Counted from the stretch's first letter, positions 11,086 to 22,956 are shown. The stretch is 64,000 nucleotides of DNA from an uncultured Clostridia bacterium (GCA_947631185.1 CANRKJ010000004.1:20149-84148); one strand, 5' to 3'. Notes: generated from the letters alone by a model not told the origin. Made by a program: numbers and translations.

Positions 11086-11559
11086 TTATCTTTCACTTCT
11101 ATTTCTTTGTATTCCTCCAGATCTTCCACGTGAGTCTCCTTTTTCTTGAACTCTTTCTCTTTCTTCTCTTACAACATCTTGTTCTTGTATAAGTTTATTT
11201 AATTGTTCAGCTTCCTTATTATTTTTTGGTTTATATTGTCCATTTTTGAATCCCATAATTTTACCAATTAAAACAGTTCTTTTTATAACATCGTCACTTT
11301 CTCTTAATCTTTTTTCAAAATCTTCCTGTGCTTTTTTGGCTTTTTTTCTTCTTTTTCTATAACGTATCCATTCAATAGCTTCTTTAGAGAAATCTCCCAT
11401 CTCCTCTAACTCATTGAGTTCATTAACAGTCAAATCATCTAATATTTTATTTATCTCATTTTCTATTTCAATTCTTTTATTTTTAGCATCATTATATGAC
11501 TTTTCAACTAATAATTTTTTGTTTTCTTTTTTCTTTTTGTTTTTTTTACTTTTTTTCAA
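11086..11559 (-). CDS. Hypothetical basic coiled-coil protein
   Basis: Intact ORF rich in K/R/E. Confidence 0.6.
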   Translation of the reverse strand: MKKSKKNKKKKENKKLLVEKSYNDAKNKRIEIENEINKILDDLTVNELNELEEMGDFSKEAIEWIRYRKRRKKAKKAQEDFEKRLRESDDVIKRTVLIGKIMGFKNGQYKPKNNKEAEQLNKLIQEQDVVREERERVQEKGDSRGRSGGIQRNRSER

Positions 11560-11627
11560 TTTATCACCTTCTTATAAGGAATTATAAAATCTATTCTACT
11601 AACTTTTAAATAATAAAAAATTCTAAT

Positions 11628-12422
11628 TTATTTGTATTTTCTAATTTCTATTACAAATTTATTTTTTGAAGTTTCTTTTATAATTTTATAAAAAATATAT
11701 TTTCCACTTCCTCTAATTGTAATAATCTCACCTACATTTAATTTTTTTGATGTTTTTAATTCCTGTATAGAATTTACAAATACTTTTCCTAATTCGATAT
11801 ATTCTTCAGCTTTTTTTCTAGAACATCTTGCCAATTCAGATACAAAGCAATCTAATCTAATTGATGGTACAATAATAGACATCTCTTCATATTCAATTTC
11901 TTTTTTTTCTAAATCTTTTAATTCTTTAATTTGAATTTTTGATTTTCTGAACCTAGTAAGCAACTTTAAACCATTTTCTATATATTCAGAATTTTCCTTA
12001 AAAACTACAATATCAGCACCATTATTTTTTACAATTATATCACCGATTTTTTCGCGTTTTATTCCTAACTTCATAAGTCCACTTAAATATACTCTATGTT
12101 CATAGTTTTCCTCTTTTGAATTTTCAATCTCTATAATAGATAATATCTTATTTAAATTATTTCTTACCATTTTTTCATCCAATTTATCAGGATAAAATAG
12201 GTATATTCCTCTTTCGGAATTTTCATTTCCTCCAAAGAAAAAATAATTTTTAAATTCATTTAATTTTAAAAATTTTTCCACTTTGCTTTTCTCTATAATA
12301 TTAAGGAAGTCTGTATATGTAATTTTATTTTTAATTTTTGCATAATTTATTTTGTCTTCAATTTTCGAAATCAAGAGTCCCTCTTCATTACTTCTATTTT
12401 TTTCTTTATAGTTTTTATGCAT
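11628..12422 (-). CDS. S4-domain RNA-binding protein (YlmH-like)
   Basis: C-terminal S4: RLDCFVSELARCSRKKAEEYIELGKVFVNS; overlaps dxs end. Confidence 0.85.
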   Translation of the reverse strand: MHKNYKEKNRSNEEGLLISKIEDKINYAKIKNKITYTDFLNIIEKSKVEKFLKLNEFKNYFFFGGNENSERGIYLFYPDKLDEKMVRNNLNKILSIIEIENSKEENYEHRVYLSGLMKLGIKREKIGDIIVKNNGADIVVFKENSEYIENGLKLLTRFRKSKIQIKELKDLEKKEIEYEEMSIIVPSIRLDCFVSELARCSRKKAEEYIELGKVFVNSIQELKTSKKLNVGEIITIRGSGKYIFYKIIKETSKNKFVIEIRKYK

Positions 12423-14323
12423 CTTTCCCCTCTACATACTATCTTTTTGAAATATTTACTTTTTTTATCTTTCAACATATTTTTTGAATAATTTACAATA
12501 TATTCATCATAAATATTATATTTTCTCTCTAAATCACTTATATCGCCATGTACAATAAATTCATCTGGATAAGCAAATTTATGAAATTTTATTTTCTTAT
12601 CTGATAACTTAAATAACATTTCTGAAATTCTGCTTCCTAATCCTCCGACCTCAGTTCCATCTTCTATTGTTATAACGCATTTTGTTTTATCCACAGATTT
12701 TAAAATTTCATTTTCATCTAATGGTTTTATAAATCTCGCATTTATTACCTCAGATTTTATATTTTCTTTTTTTAATTTATCTGAAATTCTCTTAGCTCTA
12801 GCTACCATTTTTCCAATTGCTATTATAGTTATATCAGTTCCTTCTTCAATTATCTCTGCTTTTCCATATTCAATATTAGATTTTTTTTCAAATTTAATTT
12901 CTTCAGAACCTCTTGGATATCTAATAACTACTGGTTTGCATAATTTAACAGCAAAATCTAACATTCTTCTAAGTTCGCAAAAATCCTTTGGTGCAAGAAT
13001 AGTAAGATTTGGAACAGCAGATAATATTGACATATCTAGCATTCCTTGATGAGTTTCTCCATCTTTTCCCACAACACCAGCTCTATCTAAACAAATTACA
13101 ACTGGTAAATTTTGAATTGCTATATCATGAACAATTTGATCATAAGCTCTTTGTATAAAAGAAGAATAAATAGGCACTACCGGAATTAATCCTTCTTTAG
13201 CTAAACCTCCAGCCAAACCTAGAGCATGTTGTTCTGCAATTCCAACATCAAAAAATCTTTTCGGGAATTTTTGTGCAAATTCTCTAAGTCCAGTTCCATC
13301 TTTCATAGCTGCTGTAATTGCTACAACTTTAGGATTTTTTTTAGCAATTTCAATTAATTTATCTCCAAAAACTTTAGAATAATCATTTTTTCCAGATTCC
13401 ATTTTCTCACCAGTTTCAATATTAAATTTAGATGTACTATGAAAACTATCTGGATTATCTTCTGCTGGTTTATATCCTTTTCCTTTTTTAGTAAGAACAT
13501 GTAAAAGAATTGGTCCTTTTTGGTCACTACATAATCTAAGCATTTCTTCAATCTCTTCTATATTATGTCCATCTACTGGTCCAACATATTTAAATCCTAT
13601 ATCTTCGAAATACATGTTTGGAATTACTAATTGTTTTATACCTCTTTTTATTCTTTGTACAAATTTTACAATTACTTTTCCCACAAAAGGAATTTTATTT
13701 ATAACATTTTTGCCTTTTACATTTGAATTAACATAAGCTTTCCTAACTCTTAATTTTGAAAGCATAAGAGGTATACCACCTACGTTTTTGGAAATACTCA
13801 TTTCATTATCATTAAGTATTACTATCATATTAGTATTACTACTTCCAACATCATTTAATGCTTCTAATGCCATTCCACCTGTGAGTGCTCCATCACCTAT
13901 TACACTAATTACTTTATTATTTTTCTTTTTTATATCCCTTGCTCTTGCCATTCCAAGTGCAACAGAAATAGAGGTACTACTATGTCCTGTATCAAAAGCA
14001 TCATATTTACTTTCTTTTGTTTTTGGAAAACCAGCTAGTCCATTAAATTTTCTTAGAGTAGAAAATTTATCTTTCCTACCTGTAAGTATTTTATAGCTAT
14101 AAGTTTGATGCCCAACATCCCAAATAATTTTATCTTTTGGCAAATCAAACACACTAAGTAAAGCAATAGTAAGTTCTACCACTCCCAAATTAGATGCTAA
14201 ATGTCCACCTGTTTTGGAAACAGTTTCAATTATCTCTTTTCTTAATTCATCTGCTAAAATTTTTTTATCTTTAATAGTAAGATTTTTTAAATCTTTGGGA
14301 TAGTTTATGTTTTCCAGTATCAT
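12371..14323 (-). CDS. dxs: 1-deoxy-D-xylulose-5-phosphate synthase
   Basis: DVGHQTYSYKILTGR, GDGALTGGMALEALN, DRAGVVGKDGETHQG; ends with TGA. Confidence 0.97.
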   Translation of the reverse strand: MILENINYPKDLKNLTIKDKKILADELRKEIIETVSKTGGHLASNLGVVELTIALLSVFDLPKDKIIWDVGHQTYSYKILTGRKDKFSTLRKFNGLAGFPKTKESKYDAFDTGHSSTSISVALGMARARDIKKKNNKVISVIGDGALTGGMALEALNDVGSSNTNMIVILNDNEMSISKNVGGIPLMLSKLRVRKAYVNSNVKGKNVINKIPFVGKVIVKFVQRIKRGIKQLVIPNMYFEDIGFKYVGPVDGHNIEEIEEMLRLCSDQKGPILLHVLTKKGKGYKPAEDNPDSFHSTSKFNIETGEKMESGKNDYSKVFGDKLIEIAKKNPKVVAITAAMKDGTGLREFAQKFPKRFFDVGIAEQHALGLAGGLAKEGLIPVVPIYSSFIQRAYDQIVHDIAIQNLPVVICLDRAGVVGKDGETHQGMLDMSILSAVPNLTILAPKDFCELRRMLDFAVKLCKPVVIRYPRGSEEIKFEKKSNIEYGKAEIIEEGTDITIIAIGKMVARAKRISDKLKKENIKSEVINARFIKPLDENEILKSVDKTKCVITIEDGTEVGGLGSRISEMLFKLSDKKIKFHKFAYPDEFIVHGDISDLERKYNIYDEYIVNYSKNMLKDKKSKYFKKIVCRGERCIKTIKKKIEVMKRDS

Positions 14324-14341
14324 AATAAGTACCTCTAATTT

Positions 14342-15559
14342 TTATATATTGTTTAATTCTTCTATTATCTTTTCTTTATTCATCTTTTGTCCTATAAATA
14401 CAAGTTTAACCATTCTATCTCCATATTTTTCATCCCATTCTTTTAGAACTTCAGGATTTTCTTTTAGAATTTCTTTTTTTTCTAATTCAGGAGCAGAAGC
14501 TATCCAATCTCCTCCATAATTTAAGCTCAATTGTTTACCTGCTTGTTCGAAAATATATGATTCTTTATCATTATCAGTAAACCATGTCAATCCTTTTATT
14601 CTAATTATGTTTTTTGGAAGATTATTTACCCAATCTTCAAACTTTAACTTGTCCAAAGCTTTTCTTCTATAGTATACAAAAGTTCCTATACCATATTCTT
14701 CAACCTCTCCACCTTCATGATGATGATGTTCGTGATGATGTTCTCCTTCATGATGATGCTCGTGATGTTCTTCTCCTTCTTCATCATGATTGTGATGATT
14801 ACCATGTTCCTTATCTGATTCTTCTACATCATTTTCTAACTCTTGTAGCCAACCTGGTGATGATGCAGCTTTATCAAAATCAAATGAATTTGTATTTATT
14901 ATATCTTCTACATCGACTTTTGCATAATTAGTTTCTATAATTTTTGCAACAGGTTGTAATACTTTTATTATCCTTCTAACTTTATTTAATTGTTCTTCTG
15001 TTAAAATATCTACTTTATTTAGAATGATAGTATTACAAAATTCAATTTGTTGTATAATTAAATTTTCAATATCTTCTTCATCAATATTATCTTTTACTAA
15101 ATCTTCTCCGCATCCAAATTCCTGTGCCATTCTAGCTGCATCTACAACACTAACTACATTATCCACTCTACAAATTTCAGGTAGTCCATACTCTTTAGCT
15201 GATTCTGAAATTGCAGTCAAAGTTTGAACAATTGGTATAGGTTCGCAAATTCCACTAGCTTCTATCAAAATATAATCAAATTTTCCTGTTTTTACTAATT
15301 CAGCAATTTGTTGCATTAAATCCACTTTTAATGTACAGCAAATACATCCATTAGAAAGTGGCACTAAATTTGCATCCTTTTCTTGAACTACTCCACCTTT
15401 TTCTATTAAATTGGCATCTATATTAACTTCTCCAATATCGTTTACAATAACTGCGACTTTATAACCTTTTTGATTACTTAAAACATGATTCATAAGTGTA
15501 GTTTTACCTGCACCTAAATAACCAGTTAAAAGTGTTATTGGTACTATTTTTCTTTTCAT
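14342..15559 (-). CDS. CobW/COG0523-family G3E GTPase with His-rich metal-binding loop
   Basis: TGYLGAGKTTLMNHVLS, GCICCTL, HHNHDEEGEEHHEHHHEGEHHHEHHHH. Confidence 0.93.
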   Translation of the reverse strand: MKRKIVPITLLTGYLGAGKTTLMNHVLSNQKGYKVAVIVNDIGEVNIDANLIEKGGVVQEKDANLVPLSNGCICCTLKVDLMQQIAELVKTGKFDYILIEASGICEPIPIVQTLTAISESAKEYGLPEICRVDNVVSVVDAARMAQEFGCGEDLVKDNIDEEDIENLIIQQIEFCNTIILNKVDILTEEQLNKVRRIIKVLQPVAKIIETNYAKVDVEDIINTNSFDFDKAASSPGWLQELENDVEESDKEHGNHHNHDEEGEEHHEHHHEGEHHHEHHHHEGGEVEEYGIGTFVYYRRKALDKLKFEDWVNNLPKNIIRIKGLTWFTDNDKESYIFEQAGKQLSLNYGGDWIASAPELEKKEILKENPEVLKEWDEKYGDRMVKLVFIGQKMNKEKIIEELNNI

Positions 15560-15722
15560 AAAAAAATCCCCCTAAAATATAAATTCTAGGGGTTATTTTA
15601 TAACATTTTTGCATAATTTGCAAGTATTTTATTTAATAGCATATTTTAAATAAATCTACTTATAAAATCTCATCAAATCAGAAATCTGTTTTTTCATTTT
15701 TTCTCGTTATACACAGTTAATA

Positions 15723-16703
15723 TCACTTAATAAATAAAGACATCATATATACAATATAAATTAGAATAAATCCTATTCCTTTTCTTTTGGAAATATAATT
15801 TTTCTTTCCTAATAATGGAAAAATCAACAATAAAACAGTAGAAATAAACATAAACATCACATCCACGTTGTATTCAACAGAATACTTTACATCTGAAATT
15901 ATACTAGATAAACCTAATATTAATGATATATTAAATATGTTAGAACCAATAATATTACCTATTGCAATCTCTTCTTCTTTTTTTAATGAAGCCATAAATG
16001 AAGTACTAAGCTCTGGTAAACTAGTACATATAGATATAAGTATCAAACTAAAAATTCTTTTGTCTATACCAGAATTTTTTATTATTTCTGTAATATTATC
16101 TACTACAAAATCACCACCAAATTTTAAAGCAATTATACCTGAAATTATAAAAAATATTATTTTTACTATATTTTGATCCTCTTCTTCATCAGAAATTAAT
16201 TCAACTTTAGGATCAACTATTTGTCCATATTTTTTTATAAATATTGTATATGAAAAAAAACATAAAAAAAGTATTAATAAAATTATTCCTTCAGGCTTAG
16301 TTATACTTTTCTCAATTCCAGAATTATTAGCTAATATAAAAAATGTGAATATAATTACTAATGATATAGGTATATCTATAAATTTTGATTCTTTTGTAAA
16401 CTTAATTGGAGCAATAATTGAACATATTCCTAATATAACTAGTATATTAAATATATTACTGCCAACAATAAAACCTATGATAACATCAGACTCTCCTATT
16501 AATGACGATTTTATCCCAATAATAAGTTCTGGAAGTGATGTTCCGATAGCTACCACAGTTAAGCCTATAATTAGTTTCGATATTTTAAATCTTTTTGCGA
16601 TAGAACTCGCCCCTTCTACCAAAATATCGGCACCCTTGAGTAATAAAAAAAATCCTACTATAATTAATAAAATATTTTCTAACATAATTTTTCCCTCGTA
16701 CAA
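15723..16703 (-). CDS. Calcium/sodium antiporter (CaCA family)
   Basis: Duplicated GTSLPELIIG / CTSLPELSTS and GSNIFNI repeats. Confidence 0.92.
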   Translation of the reverse strand: MYEGKIMLENILLIIVGFFLLLKGADILVEGASSIAKRFKISKLIIGLTVVAIGTSLPELIIGIKSSLIGESDVIIGFIVGSNIFNILVILGICSIIAPIKFTKESKFIDIPISLVIIFTFFILANNSGIEKSITKPEGIILLILFLCFFSYTIFIKKYGQIVDPKVELISDEEEDQNIVKIIFFIISGIIALKFGGDFVVDNITEIIKNSGIDKRIFSLILISICTSLPELSTSFMASLKKEEEIAIGNIIGSNIFNISLILGLSSIISDVKYSVEYNVDVMFMFISTVLLLIFPLLGKKNYISKRKGIGFILIYIVYMMSLFIK

Positions 16704-16709
16704 TATTAT

Positions 16710-17757
16710 TTAACAATAAACACATAAAATACTCTTTAATCCCACTTCAACATCTATCTCTCCTACTTTATAATTATAATCTAACAATGCAAGTTCTTCT
16801 AATATCTTTCTCAAGTCACTTGTTTTAAAATAATTTGCTTGTTTTTTATATTTTGATATCAAAAACATTTGCTTCTGACTTAGATTTAATATTTTAGAAA
16901 CATCCTGATTATTATTCATTGCTATACTACAAAAATATAATTTTTTAAAATGATTATATAATGTTACTAATATCTTAGCAATTGGTTCTTTTCTATAAAT
17001 CAAATTATCTAATATTTTTATAGCATTATCGGTTTTCTTGGTAGCCAAATTATCAATTAAATCAAATATTATTCCTTCAATTTTTTTTGTAGTTAAATTA
17101 TCAATATCCTCTTTAGTAATAGATCCGACCTTCACCTTTATATTCAATAAGTTTCCTAATCTCATTTATAAGTTCTTGCATGGATGTACCTGCCACTTCT
17201 AAAAAATAATTTCCCACTTCATCTGATAAATTAACTTTATACATTTTGCAAATGTTTTTTAAATTTGAAATTATTTCATAATTTTTCATACTTGGGCACT
17301 CAACAATAGTTCCATATTTTTCTATTGCCAAAAAAACATTATTTTTATCTATTTCTTTTTCACAGAAAACTAAAACCACCATATCCTTAATAATTTCTTT
17401 ATTTTTATTTATATAATCTGCTAAAGCTTCTTGAATAGGAGTACCAGTTTTTTTTCTTCCATCTTTTTTAAATAATCCAGAATTTCTTACTATTATAAGC
17501 TTTTTTTCAAACCCAAAAGCTGGCGATTCAATATTAGAGATTATATCTGACGTAGAAGACTCATCTATATTGATATAATTCATCCCAACTAATAATTCAC
17601 CAAAATTCTTTTTTATTTTCTTAATTGCTTTATCTACTAAATATTCTTCATCACCATAAATTAAATATAATGAATCTAACTTTCCAGAATTCAAATTTTT
17701 TTCTAAATTATCATAAGTCATTTTCATACCTCTTATCTCTAAATAAAAAACTCTCAC
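16710..17757 (-). CDS. holA: DNA polymerase III delta subunit, encoded in two frames joined by a +1 shift at CGG (17125-17127)
   Basis: 17757-17128 encodes the N-terminal 210 codons; skipping C17127 continues as GGA TCT ATT ACT AAA GAG to 16710. Fused protein is about 340 aa, normal for HolA. Confidence 0.88.
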
Positions 17758-17772
17758 TATATTTGAAATATA

Positions 17773-18648
17773 TTATATCAATATATTGTAATTTTGAAAA
17801 TCCATTTTTGAAACTATTTTCATTTTCTTTCTAGTTGATGGATTTATAAATTCAATTTCTTTTGCTATAAGAGCTTGACCTAAATTATTTGTATCACTAT
17901 TTCCATATAAAGAATCCCCTATTAAGGGATGATTAACATATTTTGAATGTACTCTTATTTGATGTGTTCTCCCTGTTTCTAATATAAATTCCACTAATGA
18001 TATATCATTATATTCTTTAATTACTTTATAATGAGTAATAGCCATATCTCCTTCTTCATTTACTTCTCTTTCTATTATACTACCACTTTTTCTTGAAATA
18101 GGAGCATTAATAGTTCCTGATTTTTCCTCAAAAATTCCTTCTACTAGTCCTATATATTTTTTTACATAAATCTTATTTCTCATTTGTTTTATTAAACACT
18201 CATGAATATAATCATTTTTTGCAAAAACTACAATTCCTGCAGTATCTTTATCAAGTCTATTAACTGGTCTTATTTTCCTTTTTAAACCAATTTTATCAAA
18301 ATAAAATTTAATGCCATTTGATAAACTATTCTCAAAATATCCCTTTGATGGATGTACAGGAATTCCTGATTCTTTATCTACCACTAATATGCCTTCATCT
18401 TCATATAATATATTTAAATTCATTTCTGTAGAAACAACATTTTCATTATTTTCATCAAAATCTATATTAATATTAATTATATCTCCGACCACTAAATTAT
18501 AGTTTATATAAACATTTTTTTCATTTACTATCAATCGTTTTTCTCTTTTCAGTTTACATATAAATCTATCAGAAACATAAAAATAGTTTTTCAAGCAATC
18601 CTTTAATGTTTTATATTTTGTATCTATAACCTTATAAATCAATTTCAT
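17773..18648 (-). CDS. RluA-family pseudouridine synthase
   Basis: RPVNRLDKDTAGIVVFAKN, ETGRTHQIRVH. Confidence 0.95.
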   Translation of the reverse strand: MKLIYKVIDTKYKTLKDCLKNYFYVSDRFICKLKREKRLIVNEKNVYINYNLVVGDIININIDFDENNENVVSTEMNLNILYEDEGILVVDKESGIPVHPSKGYFENSLSNGIKFYFDKIGLKRKIRPVNRLDKDTAGIVVFAKNDYIHECLIKQMRNKIYVKKYIGLVEGIFEEKSGTINAPISRKSGSIIEREVNEEGDMAITHYKVIKEYNDISLVEFILETGRTHQIRVHSKYVNHPLIGDSLYGNSDTNNLGQALIAKEIEFINPSTRKKMKIVSKMDFQNYNILI

Positions 18649-18752
18649 CTTATCACCTAAGTAATTATATTATAATTCTATATTTAAATCAAATTATTGT
18701 TGTTTATATGAATAATTATGGATTTATGGCGAAACTTTTCTATATTAGAAAA

Positions 18753-18790
18753 AAACAAAAGGAATTCTATTTAGAATTCCTTTTGTTTTT
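18753..18790. terminator. Rho-independent terminator-like hairpin
   Basis: AAACAAAAGGAATTCTATTTAGAATTCCTTTTGTTTTT. Confidence 0.75.
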
Positions 18791-18803
18791 TGCCTAGTTA
18801 GGT

Positions 18804-19331
18804 TTAATTTAAAACAAAATCAGAGATGTAATCAGATTCCCAGACTTTCCTCCACTCATAACAATGTTCTTCCATTTCAGATACTTCGGAAATACTTTCA
18901 TCTGATATAAATATAATCAGTTCATTCTCATATATATATGCATCTAATGGTCCCTCTGTATACTTAATTTGACGTATTTGACCTGTAATTTCGTTTCCAA
19001 CCACAACATATACAGGTTTCATACAATCTTTTAGATCATACTCAGCACTTTTTTTATCTTTATATGAATAGATTATTACCTCCCCATCATCAAGATAATC
19101 CTCCTTTGGACCATCAATGTACTCAGCGATTCTGTAAGTATGATATTGAGGGTCAGATATAAGCAACCAACAATGTTGAGCTTCCATCAAAGAATCATAC
19201 TCTTTCTCAGCCTCTTTTAGAGAATCAAAAATCTCTCCTTCACTTGAATTTCTTTGGGTATATAAATCCGAACTATCAAAAGTTTCAATCATTACAAAAC
19301 CCAAAACTCTGCTTACTAAATACTTTGCCAT
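18804..19331 (-). CDS. Hypothetical protein
   Basis: Intact ORF, 175 aa. Confidence 0.7.
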   Translation of the reverse strand: MAKYLVSRVLGFVMIETFDSSDLYTQRNSSEGEIFDSLKEAEKEYDSLMEAQHCWLLISDPQYHTYRIAEYIDGPKEDYLDDGEVIIYSYKDKKSAEYDLKDCMKPVYVVVGNEITGQIRQIKYTEGPLDAYIYENELIIFISDESISEVSEMEEHCYEWRKVWESDYISDFVLN

Positions 19332-19486
19332 AATGTAACACTCCTTTTTGAATTATTTAGTACGTTTCCAATGTAAAATAGATTTTACCTCCTCCTTTTT
19401 TGTCCAAACAATGTCCTAAAGCTTCATATTAGTTATTTTAACAAAATAAGCATTATTTGTCAATAATAAATACCATATTACATAAT

Positions 19487-20785
19487 TTACGCAGTTTCTT
19501 CAGCATTATGAATTTTTGTTTTTGTATTAACTCTAAGTGGTTCTCTCGTTTTATTTTCATCAATTATTAGTCTAGGATTTTCACCTTTTTCAACAGTTTC
19601 CTTAGTTATAATGCATTTTATTATTTTAGGATTTGATGGTATTTCATACATAATGTTTCTCATAATATCCTCTATTATAGATCTTAAGCCTCTAGCTCCT
19701 GTATTTCTTTCAATAGCTTTATCTACTATAAGTTCTATAGCTGATTGTTCAAATTCAAGTTCAACACCATCAAGTTCTACTAATTTTTTATATTGTTTTA
19801 TTAAAGCATTTTTTGGTTTTGTAGCTATATCAATCAAAGTCTCTCTACTTAATCCTTCTAATGATGCTATGATAGGGAGTCTTCCAACAAATTCTGGTAT
19901 TAAACCAAATTTCAATAAGTCTTGAGGTAAAATTTGTTTAAATATTTCTGTTTTATTTATATCTTTTTTGCTTTCAATTGTAGCTCCAAAACCTATTGTT
20001 TTTTGGTCAGTTCTTTCCTTTATAATATTTTCAAGTCCTTCAAATGCTCCTCCACATATAAATAATATGTTTGAAGTATTTACTTGTATAAATTCTTGAT
20101 GTGGATGTTTTCTTCCTCCTTGAGGAGGTACTGATGCAATTGTGCCCTCAACTATTTTAAGTAAAGCTTGCTGTACTCCTTCACCACTAACATCACGTGT
20201 TATTGAAGGATTTTCTGATTTTCTAGTAATTTTATCTATTTCATCTATATAAATAATACCTCTTTCGGCTCTAGATACATCAAAATTAGCAGATTGAAGA
20301 AGTTTTAAAATTATATTTTCAACATCTTCACCAACATATCCAGCTTCTGTTAAAGTAGTTGCATCTGCAATTGCAAAAGGAACATTTAATACTTTAGCTA
20401 AAGTTTGTGCTAAAAGTGTTTTTCCACATCCAGTAGGTCCTAATAACAATATATTACTTTTTTGAATCTCAACATCATCTATACTTTCTAAATTAGCTAT
20501 TCTTTTATAATGATTATATACAGCAACAGATAATGCTTTTTTAGCTTCGTCTTGACCTATAACATATTCATCTAAAGTGTTTTTAATTTGTTCTGGAGTA
20601 GGAATGATTTCTGAAGAAACTATTTGCTCTTCTTCTTCATAAATATCTTCTTCCATTATATTTTGGCAAACTGCAATACATTCATCACATATATAAACTC
20701 CTGGACCTGCAATTATTTTCTTAACTATTTCTTGTGGTTTACCACAAAAAGAACATTTTATATTTTTTTCATTATTCTTTGACAT
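19487..20785 (-). CDS. clpX: ATP-dependent Clp protease ATP-binding subunit ClpX
   Basis: N-terminal zinc finger CSFCGKPQ...[19 protein letters not shown]. Confidence 0.97.
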   Translation of the reverse strand: MSKNNEKNIKCSFCGKPQEIVKKIIAGPGVYICDECIAVCQNIMEEDIYEEEEQIVSSEIIPTPEQIKNTLDEYVIGQDEAKKALSVAVYNHYKRIANLESIDDVEIQKSNILLLGPTGCGKTLLAQTLAKVLNVPFAIADATTLTEAGYVGEDVENIILKLLQSANFDVSRAERGIIYIDEIDKITRKSENPSITRDVSGEGVQQALLKIVEGTIASVPPQGGRKHPHQEFIQVNTSNILFICGGAFEGLENIIKERTDQKTIGFGATIESKKDINKTEIFKQILPQDLLKFGLIPEFVGRLPIIASLEGLSRETLIDIATKPKNALIKQYKKLVELDGVELEFEQSAIELIVDKAIERNTGARGLRSIIEDIMRNIMYEIPSNPKIIKCIITKETVEKGENPRLIIDENKTREPLRVNTKTKIHNAEETA

Positions 20786-20804
20786 ATATCCACCCTCTTA
20801 AAAA

Positions 20805-21407
20805 TTAATTTCTTTTGTCAAGAATACCATCAATTAATCCATATTTTAAAGCTTCTTCAGCTGTCATATAATTATCTCTTTCTGTATCTTTCATTATTGT
20901 TTCTATTGTCTGTCCAGTTCTTTCACTAAGCAACTTGTTTAATTTTTCTCTTGTTTTAACCATATGGTCAGCATGTATTTTTATTTCTGTAGCTTGACCA
21001 GATAAGCCTCCACCACCTATAAGAGGTTGGTGTATTAAAATTTCTGCATTAGGTGTAGCAAATCTTTTGCCTTTTGCACCTGAAGCTAGAAGCACAGCAC
21101 CCATACTAGCTGCCATTCCAACACATATAGTAGATACAGGACATTTTATATAATTTATTGTATCTACTATTGCCATACCATCTGTAATAGATCCACCTGG
21201 GCTATTAATATACAAAGATATTTCCTTATCTGGATCCTCTGACTCTAAAAACAATAATTGAGCAACAACTAAACTAGCTGAAGTTGAATTAACATCTTCT
21301 GCTAAAAATATAATTCTGTCTTTTAATAATCTTGAAAATATATCATATGATCTTTCACCTTTACTTGTTTGTTCAACAACATAAGGTACTAAACTATTAT
21401 CTATCAT
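20805..21407 (-). CDS. clpP: ATP-dependent Clp protease proteolytic subunit ClpP
   Basis: [39 protein letters not shown]. Confidence 0.98.
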   Translation of the reverse strand: MIDNSLVPYVVEQTSKGERSYDIFSRLLKDRIIFLAEDVNSTSASLVVAQLLFLESEDPDKEISLYINSPGGSITDGMAIVDTINYIKCPVSTICVGMAASMGAVLLASGAKGKRFATPNAEILIHQPLIGGGGLSGQATEIKIHADHMVKTREKLNKLLSERTGQTIETIMKDTERDNYMTAEEALKYGLIDGILDKRN

Positions 21408-21536
21408 AATTCCCTCCTAAGTATTTTATTTTGCACATCGATACTATATACTAAATTATTTTTTTTTTCAATACCTATTATAATATTTTTATCGACATTT
21501 ATTTACAAAATATATAATATTCCGTATAAAATCATA

Positions 21537-21561
21537 AAAGGACGAGTTATTCTCGTCCTTT
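21537..21561. terminator. Hairpin terminator downstream of tig
   Basis: AAAGGACGAGTTATTCTCGTCCTTT. Confidence 0.7.
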
Positions 21562-21570
21562 GGTTAACTT

Positions 21571-22956
21571 TTATTTTGAAGATTTTTTTGTTGATGATTT
21601 CTTGTCTACTTTTTTATTTTCAACTTTTTCATCTTTTTTCTCATCCTTTTTTTCCTCTTTTTTAGTAACAATTTTAGCATTATCAACTAAAAAATTAATT
21701 GACTTTTCAGATTTTAATCCTTCTTTTATGTTATCTATTAAAATATCATTTTTCTTTAATTCTTCAATGTCTCTTCCATAACTTGTAGATAATTCTTTTA
21801 ACTTATCTTCAACTTCATCATCATTTACTTCTAATTTACTATCTTTAAAAATTGATTCTAAAACTAATCTAGTTTTTATAGAATTTTTTGCTCCTTCTCT
21901 ACTTTCTTTTCTAAAGTCAGCCATTGTTCTTCCAATCATATTTAAGTATTGATCAAAATTAATTCCTTGATATTGCAATCTTCTATTCATATCTTCTACC
22001 ATATTATCAAGTTCGATTTCTATCATTCCTTCAGGGATTTCTACTTCTGAAGCTTCAACAGCGATTTTTACAGCATTATCTTCTACTTCACGTTTTGCTT
22101 TTTCTTCATTTCCTTTTATAAGTTTAGCTTTTATATCTTCTTTTAACTCTTTTAATGTATCAAATTCACTAACATCTTTAGCAAATTCATCATCAAGTTT
22201 TGGTAATTCTTTTACTTTAATTTCGTGTAATTTTACTGCAAATACAGCATCTTTTCCAGCTAACTCTTTTGAAAAATAATCATCTGGGAATTTAACCTTT
22301 ATATCTTTTTCTTCATCTATTTTCATTCCAATTACTTGATCTTCAAAACCTGGTATAAAGCTTCCACTGCCTATTTCTAAATCATAATTTTCAGCTTTAC
22401 CACCTTCAAAATGATTTCCATCAACAGAACCATCAAAATCTATTACAGCAATATCTTTATTTTTTACAGCTCTATCAGATACACTTACCATTCTAGAATT
22501 TTGCTCTTGTTTTGTTTTTAAATCCTTTTCAATATCTTCAGAAGTTACAGTATAATCTGATTTTTCAACAGTTATACCTTTATATTTTCCTAATTTTACT
22601 TCTGGTTTTTCTGCAAGTTTAGCTGTAAAAATTAAATCTTTTCCTTTTTCCATTTGAACTACTTCTACCTCTGGTCTAGTAACAGCTTCAATCTTGTTAT
22701 CTTCTAATGCTTTAGCATATATTTCTGGAACTATTTCATTAAAAGCATCTTCATAAAATATTTCTGCACCATAAAATTTTTCAACTATATTTAATGGAGC
22801 TTTTCCTTTTCTAAATCCAGGAATTGATATGTATTTATTATTTTTATTAAACACTTTTTTAATTCCATCTTCGAAAACTTTAGATTCAACAGTAATTTCC
22901 AATTTTACTTCATTTTTATCTTCTGCTCTACTAACTTTTACTTCCATTTTTATCAT
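21571..22956 (-). CDS. tig: Trigger factor
   Basis: PGFRKGKAPLNIVEKFYG; FKBP-like domain; located upstream of clpP. Confidence 0.96.
   Translation of the reverse strand: MIKMEVKVSRAEDKNEVKLEITVESKVFEDGIKKVFNKNNKYISIPGFRKGKAPLNIVEKFYGAEIFYEDAFNEIVPEIYAKALEDNKIEAVTRPEVEVVQMEKGKDLIFTAKLAEKPEVKLGKYKGITVEKSDYTVTSEDIEKDLKTKQEQNSRMVSVSDRAVKNKDIAVIDFDGSVDGNHFEGGKAENYDLEIGSGSFIPGFEDQVIGMKIDEEKDIKVKFPDDYFSKELAGKDAVFAVKLHEIKVKELPKLDDEFAKDVSEFDTLKELKEDIKAKLIKGNEEKAKREVEDNAVKIAVEASEVEIPEGMIEIELDNMVEDMNRRLQYQGINFDQYLNMIGRTMADFRKESREGAKNSIKTRLVLESIFKDSKLEVNDDEVEDKLKELSTSYGRDIEELKKNDILIDNIKEGLKSEKSINFLVDNAKIVTKKEEKKDEKKDEKVENKKVDKKSSTKKSSK

Noticed and set aside
13354-13551. Same-strand 65-aa ORF inside dxs
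   Set aside because: Alternative frame within a confidently identified gene; no independent support.
14614-14931. Plus-strand ORF opposite the CobW gene and similar antisense ORFs in the track (e.g. 1086-1346, 13788-14096, 50108-50503)
   Set aside because: They lie antisense to confident conserved genes, have low-complexity compositions and lack convincing RBS.
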